Shown here: piece by piece, positions 40,695 to 52,571 of the stretch
Position numbering within the stretch: the stretch's first letter is position 1
Layout of the letters: each line of letters opens with the position of its first letter
From: Dactylosporangium vinaceum
GTDB taxonomy: Bacteria > Actinomycetota > Actinomycetes > Mycobacteriales > Micromonosporaceae
NCBI RefSeq assembly: GCF_019904175.1
Contig: NZ_CP061913.1
Span: 682,001 to 746,000, forward strand
DNA: 64,000 nucleotides
Reading direction: 5' to 3'
Notes under the pieces: model-generated
Databases searched by the model: none
Seen by the model: the letters and a program-made list of their open reading frames with translations, nothing else
What the model was told of the DNA's origin: nothing
Translations under genes and position numbers: made by a program

Positions 40695-41888
40695 ATGCGT
40701 GACGTGGTGGCCGCCGCGCTGAGCCGCGGCGCGCTCGAGGGCCGCAGCACCGCCGTGCTGCTCGTGGGCCTGGAGCCGGCCGCCGGTGCCCCCAGCGACG
40801 GCGACTTCAGCGAGCGCATGCGCCGCAGCGTGCTGCGCGACGATCCGGTCGGGCGCTTCGGCGACGAGTACGCGGCGGTGCTCTGCGACATCCGCAGCGT
40901 CGACAACGCCGAGGCGGTCGCGCGCCGCATCGCCGTGGCCGGGCCCGCGCGGATCGGGATCGCGGTGGCCGCGCCGGGGGAGTACGAGGCCGACGACCTG
41001 CTGCGCCGGGCCGCACTCGCGCTCGAGGAGGCGCGCAGCCGGACCGACGGCGCCCCGTGGGCCTGTTACGAGCCGAGCATGACGGGTGGCTCGCCGCTCG
41101 AACAGGAGCTGCGGGAGGCGATCCGCAAAAGCCAGTTGCGCCTGTTGTACCAGCCCATCGTCGCGCTTCCCGATGGCGACCTCGCGGGCGTGGAAGCCCT
41201 GGTCCGCTGGGCCCATCCCGGCCGCGGAACCCTGGACCCGGACGCCTTCATCCCGCTGGCCGAGCGCATCGGCGTCATCGGCGACCTGGGCCGGTGGGTG
41301 CTGCGCGAGGCGTCGGCCCAGGCCGCCCGCTGGCAGCGGCGCCTGCCCGCCCTGCAGCTGAACGTGAACGTCTCCCCGCGCCAGCTCGACGAGGACGGCT
41401 TCGCCGCCCAGGTGCTCGCCATCCTTGACGACACCGGCTTCTTCCCCGGCAACCTCGTGCTGGAGGTCACCGAGGGCGCGGTGATCGGGGAGCGGGCCTC
41501 GGTCGCGCAGCTCGCGGTGCTGAGCAACGCCGGCATCCGCATCGCGCTCGACGACTTCGGGACCGGGTACTCGTCGCTGCGGTACCTCGCCCGCCTCCCG
41601 GTCGACGTGCTCAAGCTCGACCGGCTCTTCGTCGCCGAGCTGGACGGCACCTCCCGCGGCGGGGCGGTCGCCCAGGCCGTGCTGCGCCTCGGCCAGATCC
41701 TGCACCTGGACACGGTGGCCGAGGGGGTGGAGAGCGAGGCCCAGGCCCGCGAGCTGACGATCCTCGGCTGTCACAAGGCGCAGGGCTTCCACTACGCGCA
41801 CCCGCTCACCCCGGCTGACCTGCAGCGCTGGCTTCCGGCCGGGGATCTGTCGCGATACGAGGCCGAGATCTGGGGCCCGGAGGTGTGA
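40695..41888 (+). CDS. Degenerate GGDEF - EAL domain protein (c-di-GMP phosphodiesterase)
   Basis: The N-terminal 120 residues are a shortened GGDEF domain whose signature reads RFGDEY, so it is probably a non-cyclase regulatory domain. The EAL domain (about 133-385) has the EAL triad in GVEALVRW, NVNVSPRQL, DDFGTGYSSL and AEGVE, which suggests an active phosphodiesterase lowering c-di-GMP. No sensor domain or membrane helix is present. ATG 40695 follows GGAGCCGGGACGG. Spacing to the upstream CHAT gene (49 bases) leaves cotranscription open. Confidence 0.88.
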   Translation: MRDVVAAALSRGALEGRSTAVLLVGLEPAAGAPSDGDFSERMRRSVLRDDPVGRFGDEYAAVLCDIRSVDNAEAVARRIAVAGPARIGIAVAAPGEYEADDLLRRAALALEEARSRTDGAPWACYEPSMTGGSPLEQELREAIRKSQLRLLYQPIVALPDGDLAGVEALVRWAHPGRGTLDPDAFIPLAERIGVIGDLGRWVLREASAQAARWQRRLPALQLNVNVSPRQLDEDGFAAQVLAILDDTGFFPGNLVLEVTEGAVIGERASVAQLAVLSNAGIRIALDDFGTGYSSLRYLARLPVDVLKLDRLFVAELDGTSRGGAVAQAVLRLGQILHLDTVAEGVESEAQARELTILGCHKAQGFHYAHPLTPADLQRWLPAGDLSRYEAEIWGPEV

Positions 41889-41901
41889 TACTGCACGGGC
41901 C

Positions 41902-43263
41902 ATGGGTGCCCATTTACGATTCCGTCTCGGATCAGCGCTCCTCGCGGCTCTCGTAGCCGGGGTGGTGGCCACCGTACTGCCGTCGCTTCCGGGCGCGATC
42001 GTGCTCATCGCCGCCGCCGCGGCCGCCGGGGCACTCCTCGGCTGGCCGGGCGCCGTTGTCGGCCTGGGGCTGGCGGTGCTCGTCGAGGGCACCGCGGCCC
42101 GGGTGGCGGTCGGGCTGGCCGGCATCCTGCCGTGGGCCGCGATGCTGGCCTGGCGGCGCTACCTGGCGTTCACCCGGGCCCGGCGGGCGGCCCGGGTCGA
42201 CCTCGACGCGACAATGGAGTTTCCCCGCGCGCCGCTGCCCATCCTGGTCGCCGCGCTCACCCAGGAGTGGTCGGCCCGCACCGGGATCGGCGTGATCCTG
42301 CACAGCGCCGGCCTCGACGACGACCCCGGCGACGACCCGGCCGGGCGCGAGCTGAGCTGGGTCCTGCGCGAGGCGCTGCGCAACGTCGCCGCCCACGCCC
42401 GCGCCTCGACGGTGGCGGTGACGCTCCAGCGCGACGCGTCGGGCCTGACGCTGGAGGTGCGCGACGACGGCGCCGGGTTCGTGGTGCCCGACGTCTTCGA
42501 CGGCTTCGGCGGGCTGCTCGGCATGCAGGAGCGGGCCCGGGCGGCCGGCGGCCGGCTGGAGGTCTGGTCGCGCCCGGGCGGCGGCACCCGGATCACGGTG
42601 ACCGTCGCGGCGGCCGGTGTCGTGCGCATCGGCGGGCCGACGTGGCGGGTCCGGCTCGGCGCGGGGCTGGCGGCTGCGGCGGTACCACTGCTGCTGGTGG
42701 CTCTGATGCCCACGCCGGACGGCCGCAACACGCCGTTGGCGGCCGGTGAGACGGGCGTGCCGTTCGACCCGAACGCGACCCGAGGCCCGGCGACACCGCT
42801 GCCGGCCACCTCGGGAGCTCCCGCGCGATCGGCGGCGCCGGCGCGGACCCCGCCGGCACGGACCTCATCAGCACCGAGCACAGCCGCCAGCGCCCCGGCG
42901 CCACCGCCGCCCGCGACGGAGGGCACCGGCACCGCCCTGGCCGAGCAGCGGACCTGCCGGGTGGCGTACGTGAAGCGCAGCGAGTGGAGCCCCGGCTTCG
43001 TCGCCGACGTGACGCTCACCAACCTGGCGGCGACGCCGGTCTCCGGCTGGACGCTCCGGTTCGACTTCACGGCCGGCCAGAAGGTCACCACGTCCTGGAA
43101 CGGCGTGGTGACGCAGAACGGCCCGACGGTCACGGTGGCGCCGCCGGGTGACCGCCCCTCCCTGGCCGCCGGGGCGTCGCTGACCATCGGCGTGCAGGGC
43201 ACGTGGCAGGGCACCAACCCCAGCCCGGCGTCCTTCACGCTCAACGGCGCGGCCTGCTCCTAG
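41902..43263 (+). CDS. Membrane HATPase - CBM2 fusion protein
   Basis: The N-terminal 90 residues form three or four membrane helices. Residues about 110-238 hold a histidine-kinase-type ATPase domain with N box (REALRNVAAHA, Asn161), G1 box (DDGAGF) and G2 box (GGLLGMQER). I see no HisKA_3 phosphoacceptor His ahead of it. A membrane helix at about 250-270 is followed by a Pro/Thr/Ala/Ser linker and a complete carbohydrate-binding module family 2 (residues 351-452; two terminal Cys, Trp362, SGW, SWNG, LNGAAC), which would be extracellular. A cellulose- or chitin-sensing role is inferred. No response regulator is adjacent. Confidence 0.85.
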   Translation: MGAHLRFRLGSALLAALVAGVVATVLPSLPGAIVLIAAAAAAGALLGWPGAVVGLGLAVLVEGTAARVAVGLAGILPWAAMLAWRRYLAFTRARRAARVDLDATMEFPRAPLPILVAALTQEWSARTGIGVILHSAGLDDDPGDDPAGRELSWVLREALRNVAAHARASTVAVTLQRDASGLTLEVRDDGAGFVVPDVFDGFGGLLGMQERARAAGGRLEVWSRPGGGTRITVTVAAAGVVRIGGPTWRVRLGAGLAAAAVPLLLVALMPTPDGRNTPLAAGETGVPFDPNATRGPATPLPATSGAPARSAAPARTPPARTSSAPSTAASAPAPPPPATEGTGTALAEQRTCRVAYVKRSEWSPGFVADVTLTNLAATPVSGWTLRFDFTAGQKVTTSWNGVVTQNGPTVTVAPPGDRPSLAAGASLTIGVQGTWQGTNPSPASFTLNGAACS

Positions 43264-43465
43264 GCGTGGCGCTCCTCGTAGGCCTGGCGTGAACCGCAGA
43301 CCGAGGCGCGGCTGCACGAGCAGCGGGAGCCGTCGGCGTCCATGCGCACGATGACGGAGTCGCGGGGCACGCTGTGGCCGCCGACGCGGCCCTCGCCCTC
43401 CGGGTGCTGACCCGCGCGCCCACGGCCGGGGCGGTGGCCTGGAACTGCGAGTAGAGCGGGTGCCT
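43260..43465 (-). pseudogene. Displaced 3' end of the ricT-like gene
   Basis: This segment encodes a second copy of the last 55 or so codons of the ricT-like gene at 45160 (from HPLYSQFQATAP to RQAYEERHA and stop). Identity is roughly 75% by eye at the DNA level. One base is missing near 43400, which shifts the frame between VST and EGEGR. It has no start of its own. It most likely marks the far side of an integrated element. Its stop overlaps the stop of the convergent HATPase-CBM2 gene. Confidence 0.75.
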
Positions 43466-45375
43466 TCACTTTATTTTGAGCAGTTCACAGCCTAATATGG
43501 CCCTATGGCAACTACTAGCCGCGTCAAGAGTGCCGCCAGGCGCCGCGCCATGAAAGCTTCGGCGCCCGCCGCAACAGCGCTTCGAGCGGTGCTGTATCTG
43601 CGCATGAGCATGGACAGGACCAATGAGGGCGCGGGCCTGGAACGTCAGGAGCAGGCGTGCCGGGCGCTGGCGCTGGCGCGAGGGTGGGAAGTGGTTGCCG
43701 TGGTTGACGACACGATTTCGGCAACCACAACGCGACTCGGAGATCGAGCGGGCTGGCAACGCGTAGTCCGGATGGTCGAGGAGAGCGAGGCCGATTTGAT
43801 CGTCGCCTGGCACCTTGATCGGGTAACCCGTTCGATGAAGGACCTGGAGTCCCTGATCGAGTTGGCAATGGATCGGGACATCGGACTCGCAACAGCCACC
43901 GGGGATATCGACCTCACCACGGACATCGGCCGCATGGTTGCTCGGATCTTGGCGGCCGTCGCGTCCGCCGAGACCGAGCGAAAGGCCGAGCGGCAGGTAC
44001 TTGCCAACGATCAGCGGATAGCCGCCGGTAGACCTCAGTGGATCCGGCGACCGTTCGGCTACGAAATGGACGGCACTCTACGCGAGGAAGAGGCGGCGGC
44101 TTTGCTGAGGGCATACCACGAAGTGCTGGACGGTAAGGCCCTCACGACAATCGCTCGCGAGTGGAACGAGGCCGGCTTCACCACATCGGCGCCGGATTCA
44201 GGGATGGCCCGGTCGCGAACCGACCGCAAGCGGAACTATGACCCTTCGGGGCGCTGGACGAATGTGGCTGTACGGCTCCTGCTGCGCTCGCCGCGCAACA
44301 TGGCGAAGTCGACGCTGTATGGAGCGATCGTTGGCGAGGGGACGTGGTCGCCGGTCGTCGATGAGATGACCTGGCGCGCAGTGGAACGCAAGCTCGCCGA
44401 TCGGGAGAGGCCGGACTCGTCCTGGGGCAGGTTGGCAAATCTCCTGTCTGGTATCGCGATTTGCTCGGTCTGCGGCGGATCCATGGGTGCATCCCGACGC
44501 GGCCAACAGAACACCGGCATCTACGTTTGTAAGGGTAGAGCGGGCCAGGCTGAAATTGGACGAGGGCACTGCTCGATCCCGGTAGACTTCGCCAACCAGC
44601 AGATCGTCTGCCGCCTCGTCGCGCGAATGAAGGTCATGGGGCGCGTTGCGTTCCGATTGCACCCGCGCGTTACTGAAACAGCCCCCCTGATGGAACGAAA
44701 GGGCGAGATTAAGAAGCTCATGGCCGAGCTGGTTGAGGACCGAACGGCCGGCCTGATTGACCGTGCAGCTCTGCTCGCCGGCACCGCACGACTACGGGCG
44801 GAGCTAAGCGACATCCATGGCGCATTGGCGGCAGAAAATTACCGCGAGCGCAAGGGATCGACACCGAGGCAGCCTATGAAGAGTTCGGCCAACTCGATCT
44901 TGGTGAACGGCGCACCATCTTGCGAGATGCCTTCGAATCCATCGTAGTGGTCCCGCGCGGCAAGGGCCGACCACGGCGGGGCGAGTCTGCTTGGCAGGCG
45001 GAGCTCATACAGACTGAGTTCACAACAGGCTGGTCGATGGACGCTACCGCCCGCAATGGTCAACGGCTGTCGTAAGCCAGCCTCGGCACGCTGTGTCCCA
45101 CAACGCAATCACACCCGCGGGCGTCGTCGCGCGACTTCCATGATCCATCGGAACTTGTCTTAGCCGTGGCGCTCCTCGTACGCCTGGCGGGAGCCGCATA
45201 CGGAGGCCCGGCTGCACGAGCAACGAGATCCGTCAGCGTCCATCCGGACGGTGACCGCGTCGCGGGGGACGCTGTGGCCGACCACGCGCCCGTCGCCGTC
45301 CGGCGTCGACACCCGCGCGCCAACCGGCGGCGCAGTGGCCTGGAAAGAAACGTACAAAGGGTGCTCGTACTTCAG
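43450..45375. mobile_element. Relic integrative element with a serine recombinase
   Basis: The element is bounded by two copies of the ricT 3' end in the same orientation (43260-43465 and 45160-45375) and contains only a large serine recombinase gene and about 85 bases of spacer. Its base composition is visibly less GC-rich than the flanks. The recombinase starts next to one boundary, as usual for int beside attP. The shared stretch GTGGCCTGGAA near both boundaries may be part of the crossover region. Boundaries are approximate. Confidence 0.6.
43505..44947 (+). CDS. Large serine recombinase (integrase), probably frameshifted at the C-terminus
   Basis: The resolvase-type catalytic domain is intact (YLRMSMDR with Ser35, AGLERQEQACRALA, WHLDRVTRS), followed by the recombinase domain and a zinc-ribbon region with CSVCGGS, YVCKG and a later Cys. 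After about residue 455 the natural C-terminus continues in another frame (GIDTEAAYEEFGQLDLGERRT-like sequence to a TAA at 45073-45075), so a one-base loss near 44855 has replaced the last 70 residues. TAATAT at 43494-43499 lies just upstream, so the ATG at 43505 may be leaderless. Confidence 0.85.
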   Translation: MATTSRVKSAARRRAMKASAPAATALRAVLYLRMSMDRTNEGAGLERQEQACRALALARGWEVVAVVDDTISATTTRLGDRAGWQRVVRMVEESEADLIVAWHLDRVTRSMKDLESLIELAMDRDIGLATATGDIDLTTDIGRMVARILAAVASAETERKAERQVLANDQRIAAGRPQWIRRPFGYEMDGTLREEEAAALLRAYHEVLDGKALTTIAREWNEAGFTTSAPDSGMARSRTDRKRNYDPSGRWTNVAVRLLLRSPRNMAKSTLYGAIVGEGTWSPVVDEMTWRAVERKLADRERPDSSWGRLANLLSGIAICSVCGGSMGASRRGQQNTGIYVCKGRAGQAEIGRGHCSIPVDFANQQIVCRLVARMKVMGRVAFRLHPRVTETAPLMERKGEIKKLMAELVEDRTAGLIDRAALLAGTARLRAELSDIHGALAAENYRERKGSTPRQPMKSSANSILVNGAPSCEMPSNPS

Positions 45376-45996
45376 GCAGCACATCAGCCGGCCGCAGGCG
45401 CCGGAGATGCGCAGCGGGTTGAGCGGCAGGTCCTGGTCCTTGGCCATCCGGATGGTGACCGGCTCGAAGTCGTTGAGGAACGTCGCGCAGCACAGGTCGC
45501 GCCCGCAGGAGCCGATGCCGCCCTGCACCCGGGCCGAGTCGCGGGCCGAGAGCTGCCGCAGCTCCACCCGGCAGTGCAGTGTCGCGCCGAGATCGCGCAC
45601 CAGCGAACGGAAATCCACCCGATGGGGGGCGGTGAAGTAGATGGTCGTCCGCGCGCCCTGCCCGCCCGCGGAGTCCAGCACGTGATCTACTGCGACGACC
45701 TTCATCGGCAGCTCGTGGTCGCGGATGAGCCGCTTGGCCGCCACCTTGGCCTCGGCCTTGCGCTTGCGCAGCAGCTCGTCGCGGCGCAGGTCGTCGTCGG
45801 CGGCCATGGCCACCAGGCGCGGGAAGCCCTCGGTCTCGTCGGTGACCCACTGGGCGGCCCAGACGCACTCGGCCACCTCGGGCCCGTCGTCAGTCGGCAC
45901 CAGCACCCGGTCGCCCACCGCGGGCCGCAGCTCGCCCGGGTCGAAGTAGAACAGCCGCCCGTAGCGATTGAAGCTCACCGCGCACAGCATGCCCAT
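45160..45996 (-). CDS. PSP1 domain protein, RicT/YaaT-like
   Basis: RicT (YaaT) in Bacillus forms a complex with RicA and RicF that affects RNase Y activity and carries iron-sulfur clusters. The protein shows MLCAVSFNRYGRLFYFDPGE at its start, a PSP1 core, and conserved Cys groups (GSCGRDLCCATFL, CGRLMCCLKYEHPLY) plus a C-terminal CSCSRASVCGS cluster. I choose ATG 45996 by family alignment; GTG 46020 is possible. The last 70 codons seem to come from the integrated element, since a diverged copy of the same end lies at 43260. In many genomes the gene follows holB. Confidence 0.85.
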   Translation of the reverse strand: MGMLCAVSFNRYGRLFYFDPGELRPAVGDRVLVPTDDGPEVAECVWAAQWVTDETEGFPRLVAMAADDDLRRDELLRKRKAEAKVAAKRLIRDHELPMKVVAVDHVLDSAGGQGARTTIYFTAPHRVDFRSLVRDLGATLHCRVELRQLSARDSARVQGGIGSCGRDLCCATFLNDFEPVTIRMAKDQDLPLNPLRISGACGRLMCCLKYEHPLYVSFQATAPPVGARVSTPDGDGRVVGHSVPRDAVTVRMDADGSRCSCSRASVCGSRQAYEERHG

Positions 45997-46249
45997 GCGG
46001 ATCACAGTAACGCGGGTCACGCCGAGCGCCTACGCCTCGCAATGAGATGGACGGGTAAGTCAGGAAAAGTCCGACTCGACACTTTTGAGCGACCCCGTAC
46101 CTATCTCGTCGCTTTCGTCGTTACTAGTGCGGATGAGCCCGTAAAAATGGGCGTAACTCCGGCCGGGAAGGCGTCGTTGGGCGCAGCAGTGGCACGCCCT
46201 TGCAGGTCGTGTTCCCCGCTTCTCCCCGGTCTCGGAGGACCTCATCGCC

Positions 46250-47728
46250 ATGACAGCTGTAGCTTCCGCGCGCCCAAAATCGGCCCGATACCTCGCCGTC
46301 CTCGCTGCGGCGGGGGTGCTCGGAGCAGTGAGCCCGGTCGCGTTAGCGGCACCCGCGGCGGCGGGTGCGGCGGAGAGCTCCGGCTGCCCGAACGGCTTCG
46401 GCGCCACCGCCGCCGCCAACACCCTCGCCGTCGGCGGCCTGGATCTGCGCGGCATCGGCATGGACACGCCCCCGCTGCCGGAGCTGCGCGCGGCCACCGC
46501 CCACGCCGGGTTCGCCGGCGGTCCTTCCCGGGCGGCGGCGGACGCGCGGTACATCCAGAGCAGCGGCGTGCTGCCGCCGGGGCTGATCGGGCCCAGCGCG
46601 TATCAGCAGGCGCCGCCTCCGCACGAGAACCCGGCAACGGTCCCCGTCCCGGGCGTGGACCTGGGCGTCCTCACCGCCGGCGCGGGCGGCCTCAAGGCCC
46701 ACGCCACCTGGGATGACGCCACGAAGTGCACGGCGTCTGCGGGCCCGCAGGCCACGGCCGACGCCCGCCTCGGCGGCCTGGCGATCCTGCCCGCCCGCGG
46801 CGGCCGCGCGCTGCTGCGCTTCGGCGCCATCTCGAGCAGCACGGACACGGGCGTCGCCGCCGTCGACGGGAAGTCCGCGGCCAAGGCGACAGCGACCGGC
46901 AGCATCGCCGACTTCGCGCTCCTGGCGGGCGGCCCGTCGCCGATCTCGGTCCGTGTCGTCAGCCCGCCGAGCCTCACGGTGGCCGCCGGGGCGAAGAAGA
47001 CTGTCGAGTACAAGGCGCCGGTTGTGGAGGTACGCATCCCGGGCCGCGACGTGCTGAAGGCCGACTCGGCCGGCTCCCACATCGACGTGGTCGTCCCGGT
47101 CGACGGCAACTCCCGCACGGAGGCCGCGGAGCTGGCCCAGGCCGAGAACCTCCCGCTTGTCGGCTCGGTCCCGCTGCTCGACCTGCTGGGCGGCGCGACG
47201 AGCGCCCTGTCCGGCTCGCTGGCCGGCGCGACCGCCGTCCCGGAGTCGCTGCTGGAGGGCCTCCTGCCGGGCCTGCCGGTGGTGGGCGGCGGCCAGTCGA
47301 CGGTCCGCAACACCGAGGGCCGCTCCGGCCACCCGGCCCGCGCCGTGGTGCTGCGCGTGGAGCTCGGCTCGCTGGAGAAGCAGTCGAACGCGACGGGCCT
47401 GTACGCGAAGGCGTACTCGATCCGCGTGAAGCTCATCGTCCGCACGAAGTGGAAGACCGGCGGCTACGGCGACCAGGCCGACCAGGCCACGATCCTGGAC
47501 CTGGGCGTCTGCGCCCTGGAAGCCGCCGCCGCCGCGCCGTCCGCGAACGGCTACGGCACGGGCGGCCACTCCCACGGCGGCTACGGCGGCGTGAGCGGCG
47601 GCACCGGCGGCGGCGACACGCTGCCGGTCACGGGCCCCCGCGCGGCAATCGTCCTGGGCGCCGGCCTCCTGCTCCTCGTGGCCGGCCGCATGTTCGTCAT
47701 CCTGTCCCGCCGCCGCTCCACCACCTGA
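46250..47728 (+). CDS. Secreted LPVTG surface protein (sortase substrate)
   Basis: The 492-residue protein has a signal peptide (residues about 1-34, cleavage after ALA-AP), a 400-residue Ala/Gly/Val-rich exported region with two Cys near each end, a Gly/His/Ser-rich stalk, and a cell-wall sorting signal: LPVTG near residue 458, a hydrophobic helix and the basic tail SRRRSTT. No known catalytic domain is visible. The 229-base upstream gap probably holds its promoter; I cannot define it. A terminator follows. Confidence 0.85.
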   Translation: MTAVASARPKSARYLAVLAAAGVLGAVSPVALAAPAAAGAAESSGCPNGFGATAAANTLAVGGLDLRGIGMDTPPLPELRAATAHAGFAGGPSRAAADARYIQSSGVLPPGLIGPSAYQQAPPPHENPATVPVPGVDLGVLTAGAGGLKAHATWDDATKCTASAGPQATADARLGGLAILPARGGRALLRFGAISSSTDTGVAAVDGKSAAKATATGSIADFALLAGGPSPISVRVVSPPSLTVAAGAKKTVEYKAPVVEVRIPGRDVLKADSAGSHIDVVVPVDGNSRTEAAELAQAENLPLVGSVPLLDLLGGATSALSGSLAGATAVPESLLEGLLPGLPVVGGGQSTVRNTEGRSGHPARAVVLRVELGSLEKQSNATGLYAKAYSIRVKLIVRTKWKTGGYGDQADQATILDLGVCALEAAAAAPSANGYGTGGHSHGGYGGVSGGTGGGDTLPVTGPRAAIVLGAGLLLLVAGRMFVILSRRRSTT

Positions 47729-47753
47729 CCGCCGGCCCTTCCGAGAACCCCTT

Positions 47754-47802
47754 CGCTGCCCGTGCAGCCTCCCGCCAAGAGGCTGCCCGGGCGGCGTTTT
47801 TC
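47754..47802 (+). terminator. Rho-independent terminator after the LPVTG gene
   Basis: An imperfect stem of about 17 pairs (CGCTGCCCGTGCAGCCT against AGGCTGCCCGGGCGGCG, with one mismatch and one G-T pair) is followed by TTTTTCTTT. It lies 26 bases after the stop codon. Confidence 0.8.
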
Positions 47803-47863
47803 TTTCCGGAACGCGAAAAGCCGCCCCTGTAAGGCGGAAGCGGTGGTGGTGAGCGCCTGACGG

Positions 47864-48100
47864 TCAGGCGTTGGGGGTCCGGCGCAGGACGGCGGCGAAC
47901 TCCAGGGCGGCCGAGGCCATGCGCTGGGCGCCGGTGATGGCGTCCTTCCAGTCGCCGTTCATGCCGGAGCTGAACTCGACCTGGACGTCGCCGTCGTCGA
48001 TCAGCAGGATTGGGTCGCCCTCGTCGTTGGTGATCGTGGTCGTGATGGCGCGCAGATCCAGGGAGACGGCCGGGCTCAGTTCCTCGTCGTGGTCCAGCAT
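47864..48100 (-). CDS. Small acidic protein of unknown function
   Basis: The 78-residue protein starts at ATG 48100 with GCGGGAGGCA upstream. It is acidic in the first two thirds, with beta-strand-like segments (VSLDLRAITTTI, VQVEFSSGM) and a C-terminal helix. It is soluble, without known motifs. It is divergent from the GntR regulator gene, and an 11-bp inverted repeat lies in its leader region. Confidence 0.65.
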   Translation of the reverse strand: MLDHDEELSPAVSLDLRAITTTITNDEGDPILLIDDGDVQVEFSSGMNGDWKDAITGAQRMASAALEFAAVLRRTPNA

Positions 48101-48124
48101 CGCGCGTGCCTCCCGCGGTCAGGT

Positions 48125-48175
48125 GGGGTGTGGCGTCCGTGCGGCTCGCAGCAAAGGGGACGGGCGCCACACCCC
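48125..48175. promoter_or_regulatory. Long perfect inverted repeat in a divergent intergenic region
   Basis: GGGGTGTGGCG (48125-48135) and CGCCACACCCC (48165-48175) are perfectly complementary over 11 bases with a 29-base centre. They lie between the small acidic gene and the divergent gntR-type gene. It could be a two-site operator for the GntR protein or an RNA hairpin in the leader of the minus-strand gene. Confidence 0.35.
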
Positions 48176-48282
48176 GGATCTGGGAGCGCGAAGCCCTGAC
48201 CGCCCAGCCGGGGCCCCGCGCTGAGCAACATAGTAGCCGTGCGGCCCTAAGGCCACAATACTCGCTGCCGATTGACATTCGT

Positions 48283-48690
48283 ATGGTCGCCAGCATGATC
48301 TCCCGGAGCTCCGGCCTGTCGTTGTATCGGCAGGTCGCGGACGCGATTCGGCAACAGATCATCAGTGGTGAGCTGCCGCCCGGGAGCCTGCTGCCCTCGG
48401 AGAAGTACCTGGCCGAGGAGCACGACGTCGGCCGCGACACCATCCGTGACGCCATGGCCCACCTGCGCAGCGAGGGCCTCGTCGAGAGCAAGCGCGGCTA
48501 CCGCAGCCGGGTGCGCTCCCTCCAGCCGCGCGAGCGGGTCTGGCTGCACCCCGGCGAGATGGTGACCGCCCGCATGCCCACGCCGGCGGAGAAGAAAGAG
48601 CACAGCATGCAGGAAGGCGTGCCGGTGCTCGTGGTCGGCGACAAGGCCTACCCGGCCGACCGCTACGAGTTCGGCCCCGCCGAAAGCTGA
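48283..48690 (+). CDS. GntR family transcriptional regulator, short form
   Basis: The 135-residue protein has a GntR winged helix: LYRQVADAIRQQIISGELPPGSLLPSEKYLAEEHDVGRDTIRDAM covers helices 1-3 in several parts, then LRSEGLVESKRGYRSRV as the wing. The C-terminal 65 residues are much too short for a UTRA or FadR effector domain, so it resembles small actinobacterial GntR proteins. ATG 48283 or 48295; TTGACA at 48272 lies close upstream. The target is unknown. Confidence 0.82.
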   Translation: MVASMISRSSGLSLYRQVADAIRQQIISGELPPGSLLPSEKYLAEEHDVGRDTIRDAMAHLRSEGLVESKRGYRSRVRSLQPRERVWLHPGEMVTARMPTPAEKKEHSMQEGVPVLVVGDKAYPADRYEFGPAES

Positions 48691-48753
48691 GCTCGACCCG
48701 GGGTAACGCGCATCACGCGTAAATGAGTTGTTCCTCGCCGCCCGCGAACCGAT

Positions 48754-48770
48754 GCTTGTAGCAAGCAAGT
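48754..48770. promoter_or_regulatory. Candidate MarR operator
   Basis: GCTTG (48754-48758) and CAAGC (48762-48766) form an inverted repeat with a 3-base centre, and a second CAAGT follows directly. ACTTGC/GCAAGT-type sites are typical of MarR repressors. It lies 29 bases upstream of the marR-type start, where it would overlap a promoter. Confidence 0.45.
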
Positions 48771-48798
48771 ATCGACGACGAGTGGGATCGGCGGGAAC

Positions 48799-50825
<2,027 letters not shown>

Positions 50826-50852
50826 AACACCGCGCAAATACGAAAAACGACG

Positions 50853-50890
50853 AAATGTCCGGACGGGTAAACGCGTCCGGACATTTTGTT
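50853..50890 (+). terminator. Rho-independent terminator after the exporter gene
   Basis: AAATGTCCGGACG (50853-50865) and CGTCCGGACATTT (50874-50886) form a perfect 13-bp stem with an 8-base loop, followed by TGTT. The A-rich left and T-rich right ends allow it to act in either direction. Confidence 0.82.
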
Positions 50891-50936
50891 ACTGCTGGGT
50901 TTTCAATGTGGCGCAGCGCACATTACTTTTGCAGGC

Positions 50937-52567
<1,631 letters not shown>

Positions 52568-52571
<4 letters not shown>

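Noticed and set aside
40695..41060. Active diguanylate cyclase
   Set aside because: The GGDEF signature is replaced by RFGDEY and the domain is shortened, so only the EAL part is likely catalytic.
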